A stretch of 48,066 bases of DNA from Chloroflexota bacterium (GTDB lineage Bacteria > Chloroflexota > Dehalococcoidia > Lucifugimonadales > Lucifugimonadaceae): NCBI GenBank assembly GCA_027623655.1, contig JAQBVG010000007.1, forward strand, positions 1-48,066, read 5' to 3'. Positions 17,033 to 25,430 of this stretch are shown here, piece after piece (positions within the stretch are counted from its first letter, which is position 1; each line of letters opens with the position of its first letter). The notes under the pieces were generated by a model, which saw nothing but the letters and a program-made list of their open reading frames with translations, had not been told where the DNA came from and did not search any database. Position numbers and translations under genes: made by a program.

Positions 17033-17716
17033 ATGGCAGAACAAAAGCGAAAAGCATCCACCCGTCCAGATAGTCGCCGTGGCATGACCAAGGGTCAGAT
17101 TCGCGAAGAACGTCGCAGCCGCAGCAAGACTCGGGCTCGGCGAAAGCGGTCGCTCTACATGTTTGGTGGAATAACTTTCGCCATCGTGTTTATTGCTGCT
17201 CTTGTCGTTTCTCCGAACCTCAATCCCCAGAATTCTGGAGGGAGTGGAGGTGTCAACACAGGCGGGCACATAGAGCTCGACCCCGATGACGGCCGGACTC
17301 ACCTTGAAGGGAATATACCCAACCTGGATCCGTACTCGGTCACACCGGCAACCTCGGGGCCGCACTGGTTTGGAACAAGCACGCCTGCCGGAGTTCCTTC
17401 CCCCGCCAGATGGGGTCGTTACGAACAATTCTTACCTGACGAGGTCCTGATTCACAATCTGGAGCACGGTGGAATTGGGCTCCATTACGATTGCCCTGAC
17501 GGCTGCCCGGAAATTGTGAAGGCTCTCGACGACATCATTCCGCGCAGCCCTTCCCTGTACATCATGTCCCCGTACCCGAATTTGCCGAGCAAAATCGCCA
17601 TCACCGCATGGCGGCATCACCTGTATCTGGACGAAGTTGACGAGGACGCAATCAGGCGTTTCATTGATGAGTACCAGGACCGCGCACCCGAAAGTGTGCC
17701 GCAGAATTCGTTCTAG
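17033..17716 (+). CDS. DUF3105 domain membrane-anchored protein
   Basis: A 227-residue protein of unknown function. The N-terminal 40 residues are strongly basic (RREERRSRSKTRARRKR-like), followed by one transmembrane helix at about 41-60 (GGITFAIVFIAALVVS). A Gly/Ser linker leads to an extracytoplasmic domain. That domain carries the DUF3105 hallmarks: TSGPHWFGTS, PDEVLIHNLEHGGIGLHYDC, and IAITAWRHHLYLD near the end. The conserved His/Glu set (HNLEHG, WRHH) suggests metal binding, but I cannot name a reaction. It sits between purC and purS. Its presence in a purine transcript is unexplained and may be chance. Confidence 0.85.
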   Translation: MAEQKRKASTRPDSRRGMTKGQIREERRSRSKTRARRKRSLYMFGGITFAIVFIAALVVSPNLNPQNSGGSGGVNTGGHIELDPDDGRTHLEGNIPNLDPYSVTPATSGPHWFGTSTPAGVPSPARWGRYEQFLPDEVLIHNLEHGGIGLHYDCPDGCPEIVKALDDIIPRSPSLYIMSPYPNLPSKIAITAWRHHLYLDEVDEDAIRRFIDEYQDRAPESVPQNSF

Positions 17717-17726
17717 GAATTCGCCG

Positions 17727-17975
17727 ATGTTTCTCGCAAAAGTCCACGTCATGCTCAAGCCGACGGTAAACGATCCACAGGGTCTTACGATCGCACGCGC
17801 ACTTGGACGTCTGGGATTCGACTCTGTGAATTCGTTGAGAGCAGGGAAATACTTCGAACTTAAGATCGAAGGAGACGACATCGTTGCTGCCGAGGTCGAT
17901 GTTAAGTCGATGTGCGAGAAACTGCTCGCCAATCCGGTGATCGAAACGTTCACGTACGAACTGCGCGCTTTGTAG
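17727..17975 (+). CDS. purS: Phosphoribosylformylglycinamidine synthase subunit PurS
   Basis: The small subunit of the three-part FGAM synthase, which bridges PurQ (glutaminase) and small PurL. The protein is 82 residues from ATG 17727, behind TAGGAATT; the track starts 30 codons too early inside the DUF3105 gene. The pattern KVHVMLKPTVNDPQGLTIARAL, GFDSVNSLRAGKYFELKIEG and NPVIETFTYEL is typical of PurS. purQ and purL are not next to it; the transcript ends 8 bases later at a strong terminator. The partners must be encoded elsewhere. Confidence 0.94.
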   Translation: MFLAKVHVMLKPTVNDPQGLTIARALGRLGFDSVNSLRAGKYFELKIEGDDIVAAEVDVKSMCEKLLANPVIETFTYELRAL

Positions 17976-17982
17976 GACCGCC

Positions 17983-18004
17983 CTATCGCTGCACGATAGT
18001 TTTT
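17983..18004. terminator. Bidirectional terminator between purS and hisB
   Basis: CTATCG and CGATAG form a perfect 6-bp stem around a 5-base loop, followed on the plus strand by TTTTT. It lies in the 46-base gap between convergent purS and hisB. It should stop the purine transcript and may also limit read-through from the his genes. Confidence 0.8.
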
Positions 18005-18021
18005 GCCGCCTGGGCGATGGC

Positions 18022-18627
18022 CTAATCGGTCAGGGTGCCTTTTGTGCTTGGCACAGCGTCAGGATTTCGCTCGTCAATACGCGTTGCGTCTCGTAGACAC
18101 CGCGCGAATGCCTTGAACGCAGATTCGATCACGTGATGCTCGTTCTGCCCTGCCAACACTCTGATGTGAAGGCAAAACCTACCTTCCACAGCCAGCGCCT
18201 CGAAGAAGTGGCGCGCAAGGTCGGCAGGGAATTCACCGACATTGTTATCGATCCCCATGTTGACTACTGCGTAACCGCGGCCGGAAAGGTCCAGCACTGC
18301 CTGGGTCAATGCCTCATCCAGGGGGCATGTCCGATCGGCCATGCGAACGATACCTTTTCGGTCGCCAAGGGCCTGGTCGATGGCTCGACCGAGCACAATC
18401 GCCGTGTCTTCGACCGTGTGGTGTGCGCCTGTCTCAAGATCGCCGTTCGCCTCGACTTTAAGATCGATCAGGCCGTGCCTAGCGATCTGGCTCAGCATGT
18501 GCTTGAGAAAGCCGACAGGAGTGTCGATCTCTGCAATACCCGTTCCATCAAGATTGACGGTCACAGCGATTTTGCTTTCACCAGTCTCGCGGGCAATTGT
18601 CGCCACGCGAGCTTCGTTGTCTGCCAT
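18022..18627 (-). CDS. hisB: Imidazoleglycerol-phosphate dehydratase
   Basis: Dehydrates imidazoleglycerol phosphate in histidine synthesis, using two Mn-binding His clusters. The 201-residue protein is the monofunctional form. Visible motifs are GFLKHMLSQIARHG, AHHTVEDTAIVLG, CPLDEALTQAVLDLSGRGY, and GQNEHHVIESAFKAFARCLRDAT with the terminal PSTKGTL. The usual DHML reads KHML and the usual DDHH reads GAHH, so the first half is somewhat divergent; the metal-binding histidines themselves remain. It is the last gene of hisZ-G-D-C-B. Confidence 0.95.
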   Translation of the reverse strand: MADNEARVATIARETGESKIAVTVNLDGTGIAEIDTPVGFLKHMLSQIARHGLIDLKVEANGDLETGAHHTVEDTAIVLGRAIDQALGDRKGIVRMADRTCPLDEALTQAVLDLSGRGYAVVNMGIDNNVGEFPADLARHFFEALAVEGRFCLHIRVLAGQNEHHVIESAFKAFARCLRDATRIDERNPDAVPSTKGTLTD

Positions 18628-18690
18628 TCATGTGCCCTTGATACAGATTCAATCCGACTGCTAGATCGATGCTAACCGTGGCAGTGGTTA

Positions 18691-19782
18691 CTAAACAACG
18701 CTTCTGAGGGCGTCGATCAACCGGTCTGTCTGTTCGGGGGTCCCTGAACTGATCCTCAAAGAGTTGCTAAGGACCGTCTGCGGAAACTTCCGCACGAAGA
18801 TCCCGTGTCGAGCCAGCCCAACGTAAGCCTCCTCGGCGGTGAGTCGTTCAAACCGACAGAGTAAGAAATTGCCCCTTGATGGATAGTACGAAACGCCATC
18901 GGTGTCATCCAGAACAGATTCGAGCCGCTGGCGTTGTTCGATCAAGATCGCCGCACGTTCGAGCAGTTCGCCCTGGTGCCTGAGAGCAGCAAGCACAGCT
19001 GCCTCGCCTGCAATATTTATGTTGTACGGCTGCTTGATGTCCATAAGGTGGCTGATCAGCCTGGCCGACGCCAGCGCGTAACCGACTCGCAGACCCGCAA
19101 TCCCGGCCCACTTGCTGAACGATCGCAGTATCACAAGGTTTTCGTACTCTTCGAGCAGCGGGGCGAGTGTGCTGTTCGAGAATTCGTAGTAAGTCTCGTC
19201 GACACACACGACCAGACCTGTTTCGAGCAGAGCTCGAGCGTCTTCCTCCGTAAGCAAATTTCCTGTTGGATTGTTCGGCGATGCCAGGAAAACTATTCGG
19301 GCCGAATCGTCGATGGCTTCGAGCATCGCCTTGATGTCGATGTCCCAGGTTTCGTTTCTCGGTACCGACGCTATGACTGCATCGGCCTGGCGCGCCGAGA
19401 ATGCGTACATTCCGAAAGTTGGCTCGCAGTCGAGCACTTTCTGACCGCGCTCAACGAAAAGACGCATCAGAAGATCAATTATCTCGTCACCACCGGCTCC
19501 CGCGATAATCCGCTCGGCTGGCTGTCCCGTGTACTCACTTAGCGCCGACCGCAATTTGCGCTGGTTGGGATCGGGGTAAAGGTGTAACGGCAGACCAGAG
19601 AGGGCTGCTGAGATTTTGTCCAGAGGGCCGTACGGATTTTCGTTCGCGTTCAGGCGGATTACATCTTCCGGTTTGATCCCCGCAGATCGAGCCAACTCCT
19701 CCGAAGGATCAACCCCGTGATATGTCGCGATCTCGGCCATGTGGGGCCGCATGAGTTTTTCGAGTCGTGATTCTGGAGGCAT
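18691..19782 (-). CDS. hisC: Histidinol-phosphate aminotransferase
   Basis: PLP enzyme that converts imidazole-acetol phosphate and glutamate to histidinol phosphate. The 363-residue protein has VIRLNANENPYGP, GAGGDEIIDLLMR, FLASPNNPTGN, VVCVDETYYEF and the PLP lysine in RSFSKWAGIAGLRVGYA. It ends with the RISSGTPEQTDRLIDAL segment. A few residues before MAEIATYHGV are extra relative to the usual start, and internal ATGs exist there. It lies between hisD (27-base gap) and hisB on the same strand, which fixes its pathway. Confidence 0.96.
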   Translation of the reverse strand: MPPESRLEKLMRPHMAEIATYHGVDPSEELARSAGIKPEDVIRLNANENPYGPLDKISAALSGLPLHLYPDPNQRKLRSALSEYTGQPAERIIAGAGGDEIIDLLMRLFVERGQKVLDCEPTFGMYAFSARQADAVIASVPRNETWDIDIKAMLEAIDDSARIVFLASPNNPTGNLLTEEDARALLETGLVVCVDETYYEFSNSTLAPLLEEYENLVILRSFSKWAGIAGLRVGYALASARLISHLMDIKQPYNINIAGEAAVLAALRHQGELLERAAILIEQRQRLESVLDDTDGVSYYPSRGNFLLCRFERLTAEEAYVGLARHGIFVRKFPQTVLSNSLRISSGTPEQTDRLIDALRSVV

Positions 19783-19809
19783 GGTTGGAAAATTTGAACT
19801 GTTTAGTTG

Positions 19810-21129
19810 TTATTCGCCAATTATCTGACGCCGTCGATATTCCGATGCAGAGGCATGTCCCTGGAGACCTTCGATTTTTGCCAGCGATTCCGCGTGCACT
19901 GAAAGTTCAAGGAACGTTTCGGAATCGAAGTTAAGAACGGGTGTTACGCGAACAAAGTTCCTGACCGAAAGCGCGGACGAAAACCGGGCTGTGCCAGCCG
20001 TCGGCATGACATGTGAGGGACCGGCAACATAATCGGCCATTACTTCCGCCGACCACTCTCCAATGAACAGTCCCCCGGCGTTACGTACCATTTCCGCAAG
20101 CTCAGCGGCATCGGAGGTGATAATACACATGTGCTCGGGTGAAGCTGCGTTCGCGACGTCGATCGCTTCCGCGGTGTTGTTCACAACCACCGCTACCCCG
20201 CGATTATCGATTGCGGCACTCGCGATATGACCGCGAGGCAGACTTTCCAGCTGGCGTTCGATCTCCACTTCAATTCTGTCCACGATCTCTTCCGACAGCG
20301 CGATCAGGATCGGCAGGGCAACCACATCGTGCTCTGCCTGCGCGATCAAATCGGATGCAGCAAATTGCGGGTTTGCCGATTCGTCGGCGATCACCAGGGT
20401 TTCAGTTGGACCGTACAGGCCGTCAATACCGACATCGCCGTAAACCTGTTTCTTTGCAGCAGTTACCCAGGCGTTACCCGGTCCACAGATGAGATCGACT
20501 GCAGGGACTGATTCCGTTCCGTATGCGAGCGCGGCGATTGCCTGGGCACCGCCGATTTTAAACACCCGGGAGGCGCCAGCGATTTTTGCGGCGGCCAGGA
20601 TGGCATCGTGAGGCATCGATTCGCCTGCCGCAGGGGTCGCCACAATGATTTCACTGACGCCGGCGACTACCGCCGGTACAACCGTCATTATGACCGTTGA
20701 CGCAAGCGGTGCGGTGCCACCCGGCACGTAGGCCGCCACCGAGTGTAGCGGTGTGACTTTTTCGCCGAATTCTCCGGTACCGTCACTCCAGCTCTTCGGG
20801 AGTCCCCTGATCTGGAATTTTCGGACTCTATCAGCGGCCAGTTCCAATGCTGTACGGGTAGCGGGATCGAGGTCTTCGAGTGCCGAATCGATTTCAGATT
20901 GGGGAACTTCCAATATGCCGGGTGAAGTTCCGTCGAGAGCCGCACTGATCCGGCGTAGTCCGCGGTCACCCTCGCTGCGGACGATCTGAATAACCCTGGC
21001 GGCGAATTCATCGGGAGGAACTTTATCGGCGAACAGCCCATTCCCGTCCGATAAAACCGTCGCTGTCGGCACTTTGCGTTCGCGGCGGAAGTATTCGATA
21101 CCCCTGGCGGCTCCAATGACACGTTTCAC
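19810..21129 (-). CDS. hisD: Histidinol dehydrogenase
   Basis: Zn- and NAD-dependent two-step oxidation of histidinol to histidine. The start is GTG, sharing GTGA with the hisG stop, so the pair is translationally coupled. The 439-residue protein has YVPGGTAPLASTVIMTVVPA, IVATPA, KIGGAQAIAALAYGTESV, the signature GPGNAWVTAAKKQVYGDVGID, and AQAEHDVVAL. The C-terminal half has NAASPEHMCI and VMPTAGTARFSSALSVRNF. All main motifs are intact and the length is normal. Confidence 0.97.
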   Translation of the reverse strand: MKRVIGAARGIEYFRRERKVPTATVLSDGNGLFADKVPPDEFAARVIQIVRSEGDRGLRRISAALDGTSPGILEVPQSEIDSALEDLDPATRTALELAADRVRKFQIRGLPKSWSDGTGEFGEKVTPLHSVAAYVPGGTAPLASTVIMTVVPAVVAGVSEIIVATPAAGESMPHDAILAAAKIAGASRVFKIGGAQAIAALAYGTESVPAVDLICGPGNAWVTAAKKQVYGDVGIDGLYGPTETLVIADESANPQFAASDLIAQAEHDVVALPILIALSEEIVDRIEVEIERQLESLPRGHIASAAIDNRGVAVVVNNTAEAIDVANAASPEHMCIITSDAAELAEMVRNAGGLFIGEWSAEVMADYVAGPSHVMPTAGTARFSSALSVRNFVRVTPVLNFDSETFLELSVHAESLAKIEGLQGHASASEYRRRQIIGE

Positions 21130-22157
21130 TGCTGGCCACTCAACGCCATTTCAGGAAACCGTTGCAAATTTTCGACCAGCTGATCGTACGAATCGCACGT
21201 ATCTCGGTAGACGTACTGCACATCGTTCGCTGCGATCCCGATGCCACCAAGATCACGAAAGTGACTGACAACCTCGGCGAGATCAGTTTTTCGCACCAAC
21301 ACCTGAACCGTGAACCAATTGCTGGATTTTCCGGTGTGCACCGCTGAAATTGTTGGTCCATCAAGGCCACCGAGTTCGCGTCTTGTCATCACCTGGCGTG
21401 CGACTTCAGCTTCAGATTCACCCTTCAAGTCGCCGGTCACTCGCTGGTATTTGTCTGCCCGCAGGTTGGCCTCGATTTTTTCAAGCATCTGCCTGGTGAG
21501 GCTCAACTTTTCCGGGTCGGCAGCCAGCGCTCGACCATTTCCGACGATAACCGCCTGGGACTCCGCCACAATCCCATCGACCAGGATGCGCAGGCCATTC
21601 TCACGGAGTGTTGCTCCAGTCGCCGTAATGTCAGCGATGACATCGGCGTAACCCATAACGGGAGCAGCTTCGAGACCGCCCGAAACTGAAACCATTGAGA
21701 CGTAGTTCACGCCATTTTGATTCAGGAACCGTTTTACCAATCGCGGGTATTTCGACGCGATTCGCAGGTCGTGGCCTTTACCTCTGAACTCCAGGGCGAT
21801 GTCCGCCAGGTCCGACATACTGGTTACGTCGAGCCACGAGTCAGGAACTGCGATCACGAGCTTTGATTCACCAAACCCGAGCCCGCTGTGGACCAGTACA
21901 GTGTCGCCGCGTTCAAGGCGAGATTCGGCATAGCGGTCGAGACCAACTATTCCGATATCGGCGCTTCCGCCATCGAGTTCGACTGTGATATCAGACTGCC
22001 GTTGAAACAGGACATCGACTCCCGGCAGAGACGGAATATCGGCCGTGTATCGCCTGGAGTTTGCACGTCGGACACCAAGCCCACAATTAGATAGCAGTGA
22101 GGCCGTCCCATCGAACAGTGCTCCCGTTGACGGAAGCGCGAGGCGAAGACTGCTCAT
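21126..22157 (-). CDS. hisG: ATP phosphoribosyltransferase, long form
   Basis: First and committed step of histidine synthesis, condensing ATP with PRPP. The N-terminal catalytic part is clear: LRLALPSTGALFDGT, DIGIVGLDRYAE, RIASKYPRLVKRF, SVSGGLEAAPVMGYADVIADITATGATLRENGL. The protein is 343 residues, not the roughly 210 of short HisG. The last 100 or so residues (DGPTISAVHTGKSSNWFTVQ, LGGIGIAANDVQYVY) look like the regulatory ACT-like domain of long HisG. It overlaps hisZ by ATGA. Having a long HisG together with a HisZ-like protein is unusual. Feedback inhibition by histidine through the C-terminal domain is expected but not shown. Confidence 0.92.
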   Translation of the reverse strand: MSSLRLALPSTGALFDGTASLLSNCGLGVRRANSRRYTADIPSLPGVDVLFQRQSDITVELDGGSADIGIVGLDRYAESRLERGDTVLVHSGLGFGESKLVIAVPDSWLDVTSMSDLADIALEFRGKGHDLRIASKYPRLVKRFLNQNGVNYVSMVSVSGGLEAAPVMGYADVIADITATGATLRENGLRILVDGIVAESQAVIVGNGRALAADPEKLSLTRQMLEKIEANLRADKYQRVTGDLKGESEAEVARQVMTRRELGGLDGPTISAVHTGKSSNWFTVQVLVRKTDLAEVVSHFRDLGGIGIAANDVQYVYRDTCDSYDQLVENLQRFPEMALSGQQ

Positions 22158-23530
22158 TTCGCCCCCTTGCCTTTTGCTCGCGTCCGTTTTGACGAGGCTG
22201 GATCCTCAAAATTCACAGCCGCCCGCTTGCCCTGCGCTCGAAGCTCTCGCGCCGACTCCACTGCAGCCCTTACAGAGCCGGAATCGGACGGTGAGATAAG
22301 TTCAAGGTGACTGATCCCGTCGCCGCCACGTGCAAGGAGCGCCGTCACCGCGTCGAGGTTGTAGGCAAATCCAAGTGCTGGCACATCGCGATCGTATCCG
22401 AGTGCCCTCGTGAGACCGTCGTACCGTCCACCGCCGCCAAGCGTTTGCTCGCTGGCGTCGTCGGCGTAGATGTCGAACAACATTCCCGTGTAGTAGGCAA
22501 TCCCGCGCGCACGACCAAAATCGACGGACATCCGACCGGGCTTCACACCTTCTATTTCTGCCGCTGAAAGAACATCGGTTAAATTGGATACAAGTTCGAC
22601 CGAAATTCCGCTTTTCGAAAGAACGTTCCTGGCTGCACCGACAGCAGATTCAACCGACCCGCTGACGTTCGATAACAGGGTCAGCATGTCCAGTGCACGC
22701 CTGAACTCCTCTGGACTATCGACCTGAGACATCTTTCTTGACAGGCGGTCAATGATTTCCTCTGGTGTGCGTGATCCAGTGTTTTGCCCGAGTTGCACGC
22801 CAATACCTGCGGCCATGACCTGCCTGATCGTTGCAGCTAGTCGTTCTCGGTCGGCACTTTCCGGGGTGCCAAGAGTAGTGGCATCGCTCAAAAAACCCAG
22901 TGTTGCGGCCTGCTGAGAAACTTCTTCAACCTGGCCACGTTTGAGTTCTTCGATGCGTTTGACGAGAAAGAGCCTGGCCCGTTCAGAGAGCTGGTATTCA
23001 GCAAGAGCTGCAAGTACAACACCAACGTGGCCGACGACGACCCTGGCACTGGCAATTCCTGATTCGCGGAGGCCTTCCAGCGCCATCGCGATGATTTCGC
23101 CATCAGCCGATGGCGCAGGCGGCCCGATCAACTCCGCGCCGAGCTGGGTGAACTGGCGAGTCTTGTCACCGTCTTCTTCATCGGGACCGGCATATCTAAA
23201 AACCGGACCGTCGTACATCAATCTGATTGATTTGCCGGGTCTGTCGAGATCGAGGGCGTACCGGACTATTGCCGAGGTGAACTCCGGGCGAAGACTTACC
23301 TCATATCCACCTGGTTCAACGAATCCATACAGGCGGGACGAAAGCGCACCGCCCGATTTCCTTAGATATAGCTCTGTCTGTTCGAGGAACGGAGTTTCCG
23401 CGCGATCGTACCCTCTCAGGCGGAAGATCTCGCGCAATCTCGCAGTGACAGAGTCACGTGCAGCGAGCTCCGCAGGACCGGAGTCTTGCATGTTTGGGAG
23501 CCTCGGGACAGGCTCGAACTGAGAATTCAT
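22154..23530 (-). CDS. hisZ: HisZ-like ATP phosphoribosyltransferase regulatory subunit (class II synthetase fold)
   Basis: A 458-residue histidyl-tRNA-synthetase-like protein at the head of the his operon. Class II motifs include EVSLRPEFTSAIVR, VFRYAGPDEEDGDKTRQFTQLGAELIG, ARGIAYYTGMLFDIY, LGGGGRYDGL and ALGFAYNLDAV. HisZ uses this fold without aminoacylation to support HisG. I favour HisZ because of the coupled hisG. However, the protein is longer than most HisZ and ends in an abbreviated anticodon-domain-like segment (LELISPSDSGSVRAAVESARELRAQGKRAAV) and a basic tail. A true HisRS role cannot be excluded from sequence alone. The ATGA overlap with hisG shows co-expression. Confidence 0.8.
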   Translation of the reverse strand: MNSQFEPVPRLPNMQDSGPAELAARDSVTARLREIFRLRGYDRAETPFLEQTELYLRKSGGALSSRLYGFVEPGGYEVSLRPEFTSAIVRYALDLDRPGKSIRLMYDGPVFRYAGPDEEDGDKTRQFTQLGAELIGPPAPSADGEIIAMALEGLRESGIASARVVVGHVGVVLAALAEYQLSERARLFLVKRIEELKRGQVEEVSQQAATLGFLSDATTLGTPESADRERLAATIRQVMAAGIGVQLGQNTGSRTPEEIIDRLSRKMSQVDSPEEFRRALDMLTLLSNVSGSVESAVGAARNVLSKSGISVELVSNLTDVLSAAEIEGVKPGRMSVDFGRARGIAYYTGMLFDIYADDASEQTLGGGGRYDGLTRALGYDRDVPALGFAYNLDAVTALLARGGDGISHLELISPSDSGSVRAAVESARELRAQGKRAAVNFEDPASSKRTRAKGKGAK

Positions 23531-23702
23531 CTTGAAATGGCTATATATCGACTTGAAAACCGATCTTATTTGATCGAATGGACATCCACCGGTGAACGAT
23601 CAATTCTAATCGAGTTTGCGGCAACTACCCCAGTACTGTAACCGTGTAATCATTGAACCTGGCGGTGGTCTTACTCATAATCCACCTGGGGCTACTGGAT
23701 TT

Positions 23703-24569
23703 ATGACTGTCGAAAATACGCTAGTTAGTGTTGTGACCGACTCGGCTGCTGCGTTGTCACCGGAGTTGATAGCCGAACTCGGAATTTTCGTGTCGCGTAT
23801 GGAAATCACGATAAACGGCAGGACATACGCGGATGGTGCTGGCGGCGACATTGATGACTTCTACTCCGAACTGAAGAGGTCGACCGAGACTCCAACAACA
23901 TCCGCTCCGAAACCGGCTGAATACCTGGAACAGTACCGGGCGGCAGCCGATCGAGCCCCAAACATTTTTTGCGTTAGCCTGTCAGCGAGGCTCAGCGCCG
24001 CATACGACTCTGCGAAAGTGGCCGCCGAAATGCTTGAGCTTGAACGTCCCGGTACGAAAATTACCGTGTTCGATTCAGAAACCGCTGCCGGGTCGCAGGC
24101 ACTTATTGCGCTCGCCGCTGCCCGTGCCGCGTGCGCCGGAAAATCTTTTTTCGATGTCGAACAGAGTGCCCGCGAGGTCGCCGGCAAAGTCAGGTTACTG
24201 GCGATCCTCGACACACTTCGTTTTATCCATCGCAGCGGTCGGGTACCGAAAATCGCATTGTGGGCGACCTCTGCGCTAAACATCAAGCCGGTGATGGAGT
24301 ACTCCGTGGAGAAGATCGGCGCAATCGCCCGTCCAAGGTCGATCAACAAGGCGCTCAGGAGACTTCAAGTTGAGATGCTCAAGGATATCGATGGTCGGGT
24401 TGCACACGTCAATGTGATGCACGCAGGGTCAGCCGAACGGGCGGCTGAACTGGAGCACTGGGCCTCGCAGAATCTTCAATGTGCGGAGTTGTTCGTCACC
24501 CAGTTTCACCCATTCATGGGAGCGCACACCGGACCCGGCCTCGTTGGTGCCTCCTGGTGGGCCGAGTAG
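23703..24569 (+). CDS. DegV family fatty-acid-binding protein
   Basis: DegV/FakB proteins bind a fatty acid and can present it to a kinase (FakA). The protein has the DegV opening VSVVTDSAAALSPELIAELGI, the TTSAPKPAEYLEQYR loop, FCVSLSARLSAAYDSAKVA, ITVFDSETAAGSQALI, LAILDTLRFIHRSGRVP, and the terminal GAHTGPGLVGASWWAE. I start at ATG 23703 (288 aa); the track's ORF begins 29 codons earlier with a non-family sequence. It is alone on the plus strand, divergent from hisZ and convergent with the amidohydrolase. No fakA-like kinase is nearby. Confidence 0.88.
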   Translation: MTVENTLVSVVTDSAAALSPELIAELGIFVSRMEITINGRTYADGAGGDIDDFYSELKRSTETPTTSAPKPAEYLEQYRAAADRAPNIFCVSLSARLSAAYDSAKVAAEMLELERPGTKITVFDSETAAGSQALIALAAARAACAGKSFFDVEQSAREVAGKVRLLAILDTLRFIHRSGRVPKIALWATSALNIKPVMEYSVEKIGAIARPRSINKALRRLQVEMLKDIDGRVAHVNVMHAGSAERAAELEHWASQNLQCAELFVTQFHPFMGAHTGPGLVGASWWAE

Positions 24570-24599
24570 AACCGGTACCTATTTGTTCGAAGGCCCTGG

Positions 24600-25385
24600 C
24601 TAGTCGTCGAACCCCCAGACACGGGCGGCAGTTTTTCCCAGTACCCAGTCGATATCGTCGCCGTTTGAGAATGCTGGATGACTTCGGACACCCTCAAGGG
24701 TGTTCCAGTAGCCCTCGCGACCGGCACTTGGTGGAAAGTCGCTCCCCCACATCATCCGGTCGGCCCCGAAAGCCTCGTAGGCCATCTCGAAAAGTGGAGG
24801 AATATTTTCAAACCGGAACTGTGGCAACAGTCGTGGAGGCCGGACCGTAATCTCGCCAAGACCGGGAACTTTGATCGTCGTGTTTGGCCGGCATGCGCAC
24901 TCAAGCGCCGACCTGTAATCGGTGTATGGCTCGTCGGCAATGCCAACGCCAGCCAGGTGTTCGATCACGATCTGGGTTTCCGGACAATCATCGATAATTC
25001 GTTTGAAACTGGCATTCGAAAATCTTTTGGCGTCGCCGAGCGAGCTTACGACCAAACCTAACTCACCTGCCCTGCGCCAGATGTCGGTAACGTCCGACAG
25101 TGCGCTAAACCGACCATCGGGAGCTATTCGAATCCCGGCAGCTCCTTGTTGAGCCAACTGTTCCAACTTTCCCAGCGGATCGGGGCTTTCCGGGTCGACC
25201 AGTACGACTACTTTGAAACGGCCGGGCCTCTTGCCTGCTTCCGTGAACAGGTACTCGTTGTCATATGTTCCGCCGTGCTGGATCAGGACGGCAGCATCGA
25301 CACCGGCCTGGTTCATTTCGAACTCAAGGGTTTCGATGGGTTGGAACCAGTTTCTACCGGCGTGGCAATGGGTATCGATGATCAT
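24600..25385 (-). CDS. Amidohydrolase-2 family metal-dependent hydrolase (possible sugar lactonase)
   Basis: A TIM-barrel hydrolase of 261 residues. Metal ligands are present: H-x-H in IDTHCHAG, His in IVIEHLAG and Asp in MMWGSDFPPSAG. Related COG2159/COG3618 enzymes open sugar lactones or decarboxylate aromatic acids. It is the last gene of a minus-strand run after the zinc dehydrogenase, DUF4432 epimerase and aldo/keto reductase, with gaps of 37-45 bases. In that context a lactonase acting after a sugar dehydrogenase is the most economical reading. The substrate is not determined by the sequence. A second, divergent relative lies at 32757-33560. Confidence 0.83.
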   Translation of the reverse strand: MIIDTHCHAGRNWFQPIETLEFEMNQAGVDAAVLIQHGGTYDNEYLFTEAGKRPGRFKVVVLVDPESPDPLGKLEQLAQQGAAGIRIAPDGRFSALSDVTDIWRRAGELGLVVSSLGDAKRFSNASFKRIIDDCPETQIVIEHLAGVGIADEPYTDYRSALECACRPNTTIKVPGLGEITVRPPRLLPQFRFENIPPLFEMAYEAFGADRMMWGSDFPPSAGREGYWNTLEGVRSHPAFSNGDDIDWVLGKTAARVWGFDD

Positions 25386-25430
25386 CTGTTTTCTCGGTTA
25401 CTTTCTCTTGAAGGGAAAAATCGTGCGCCA

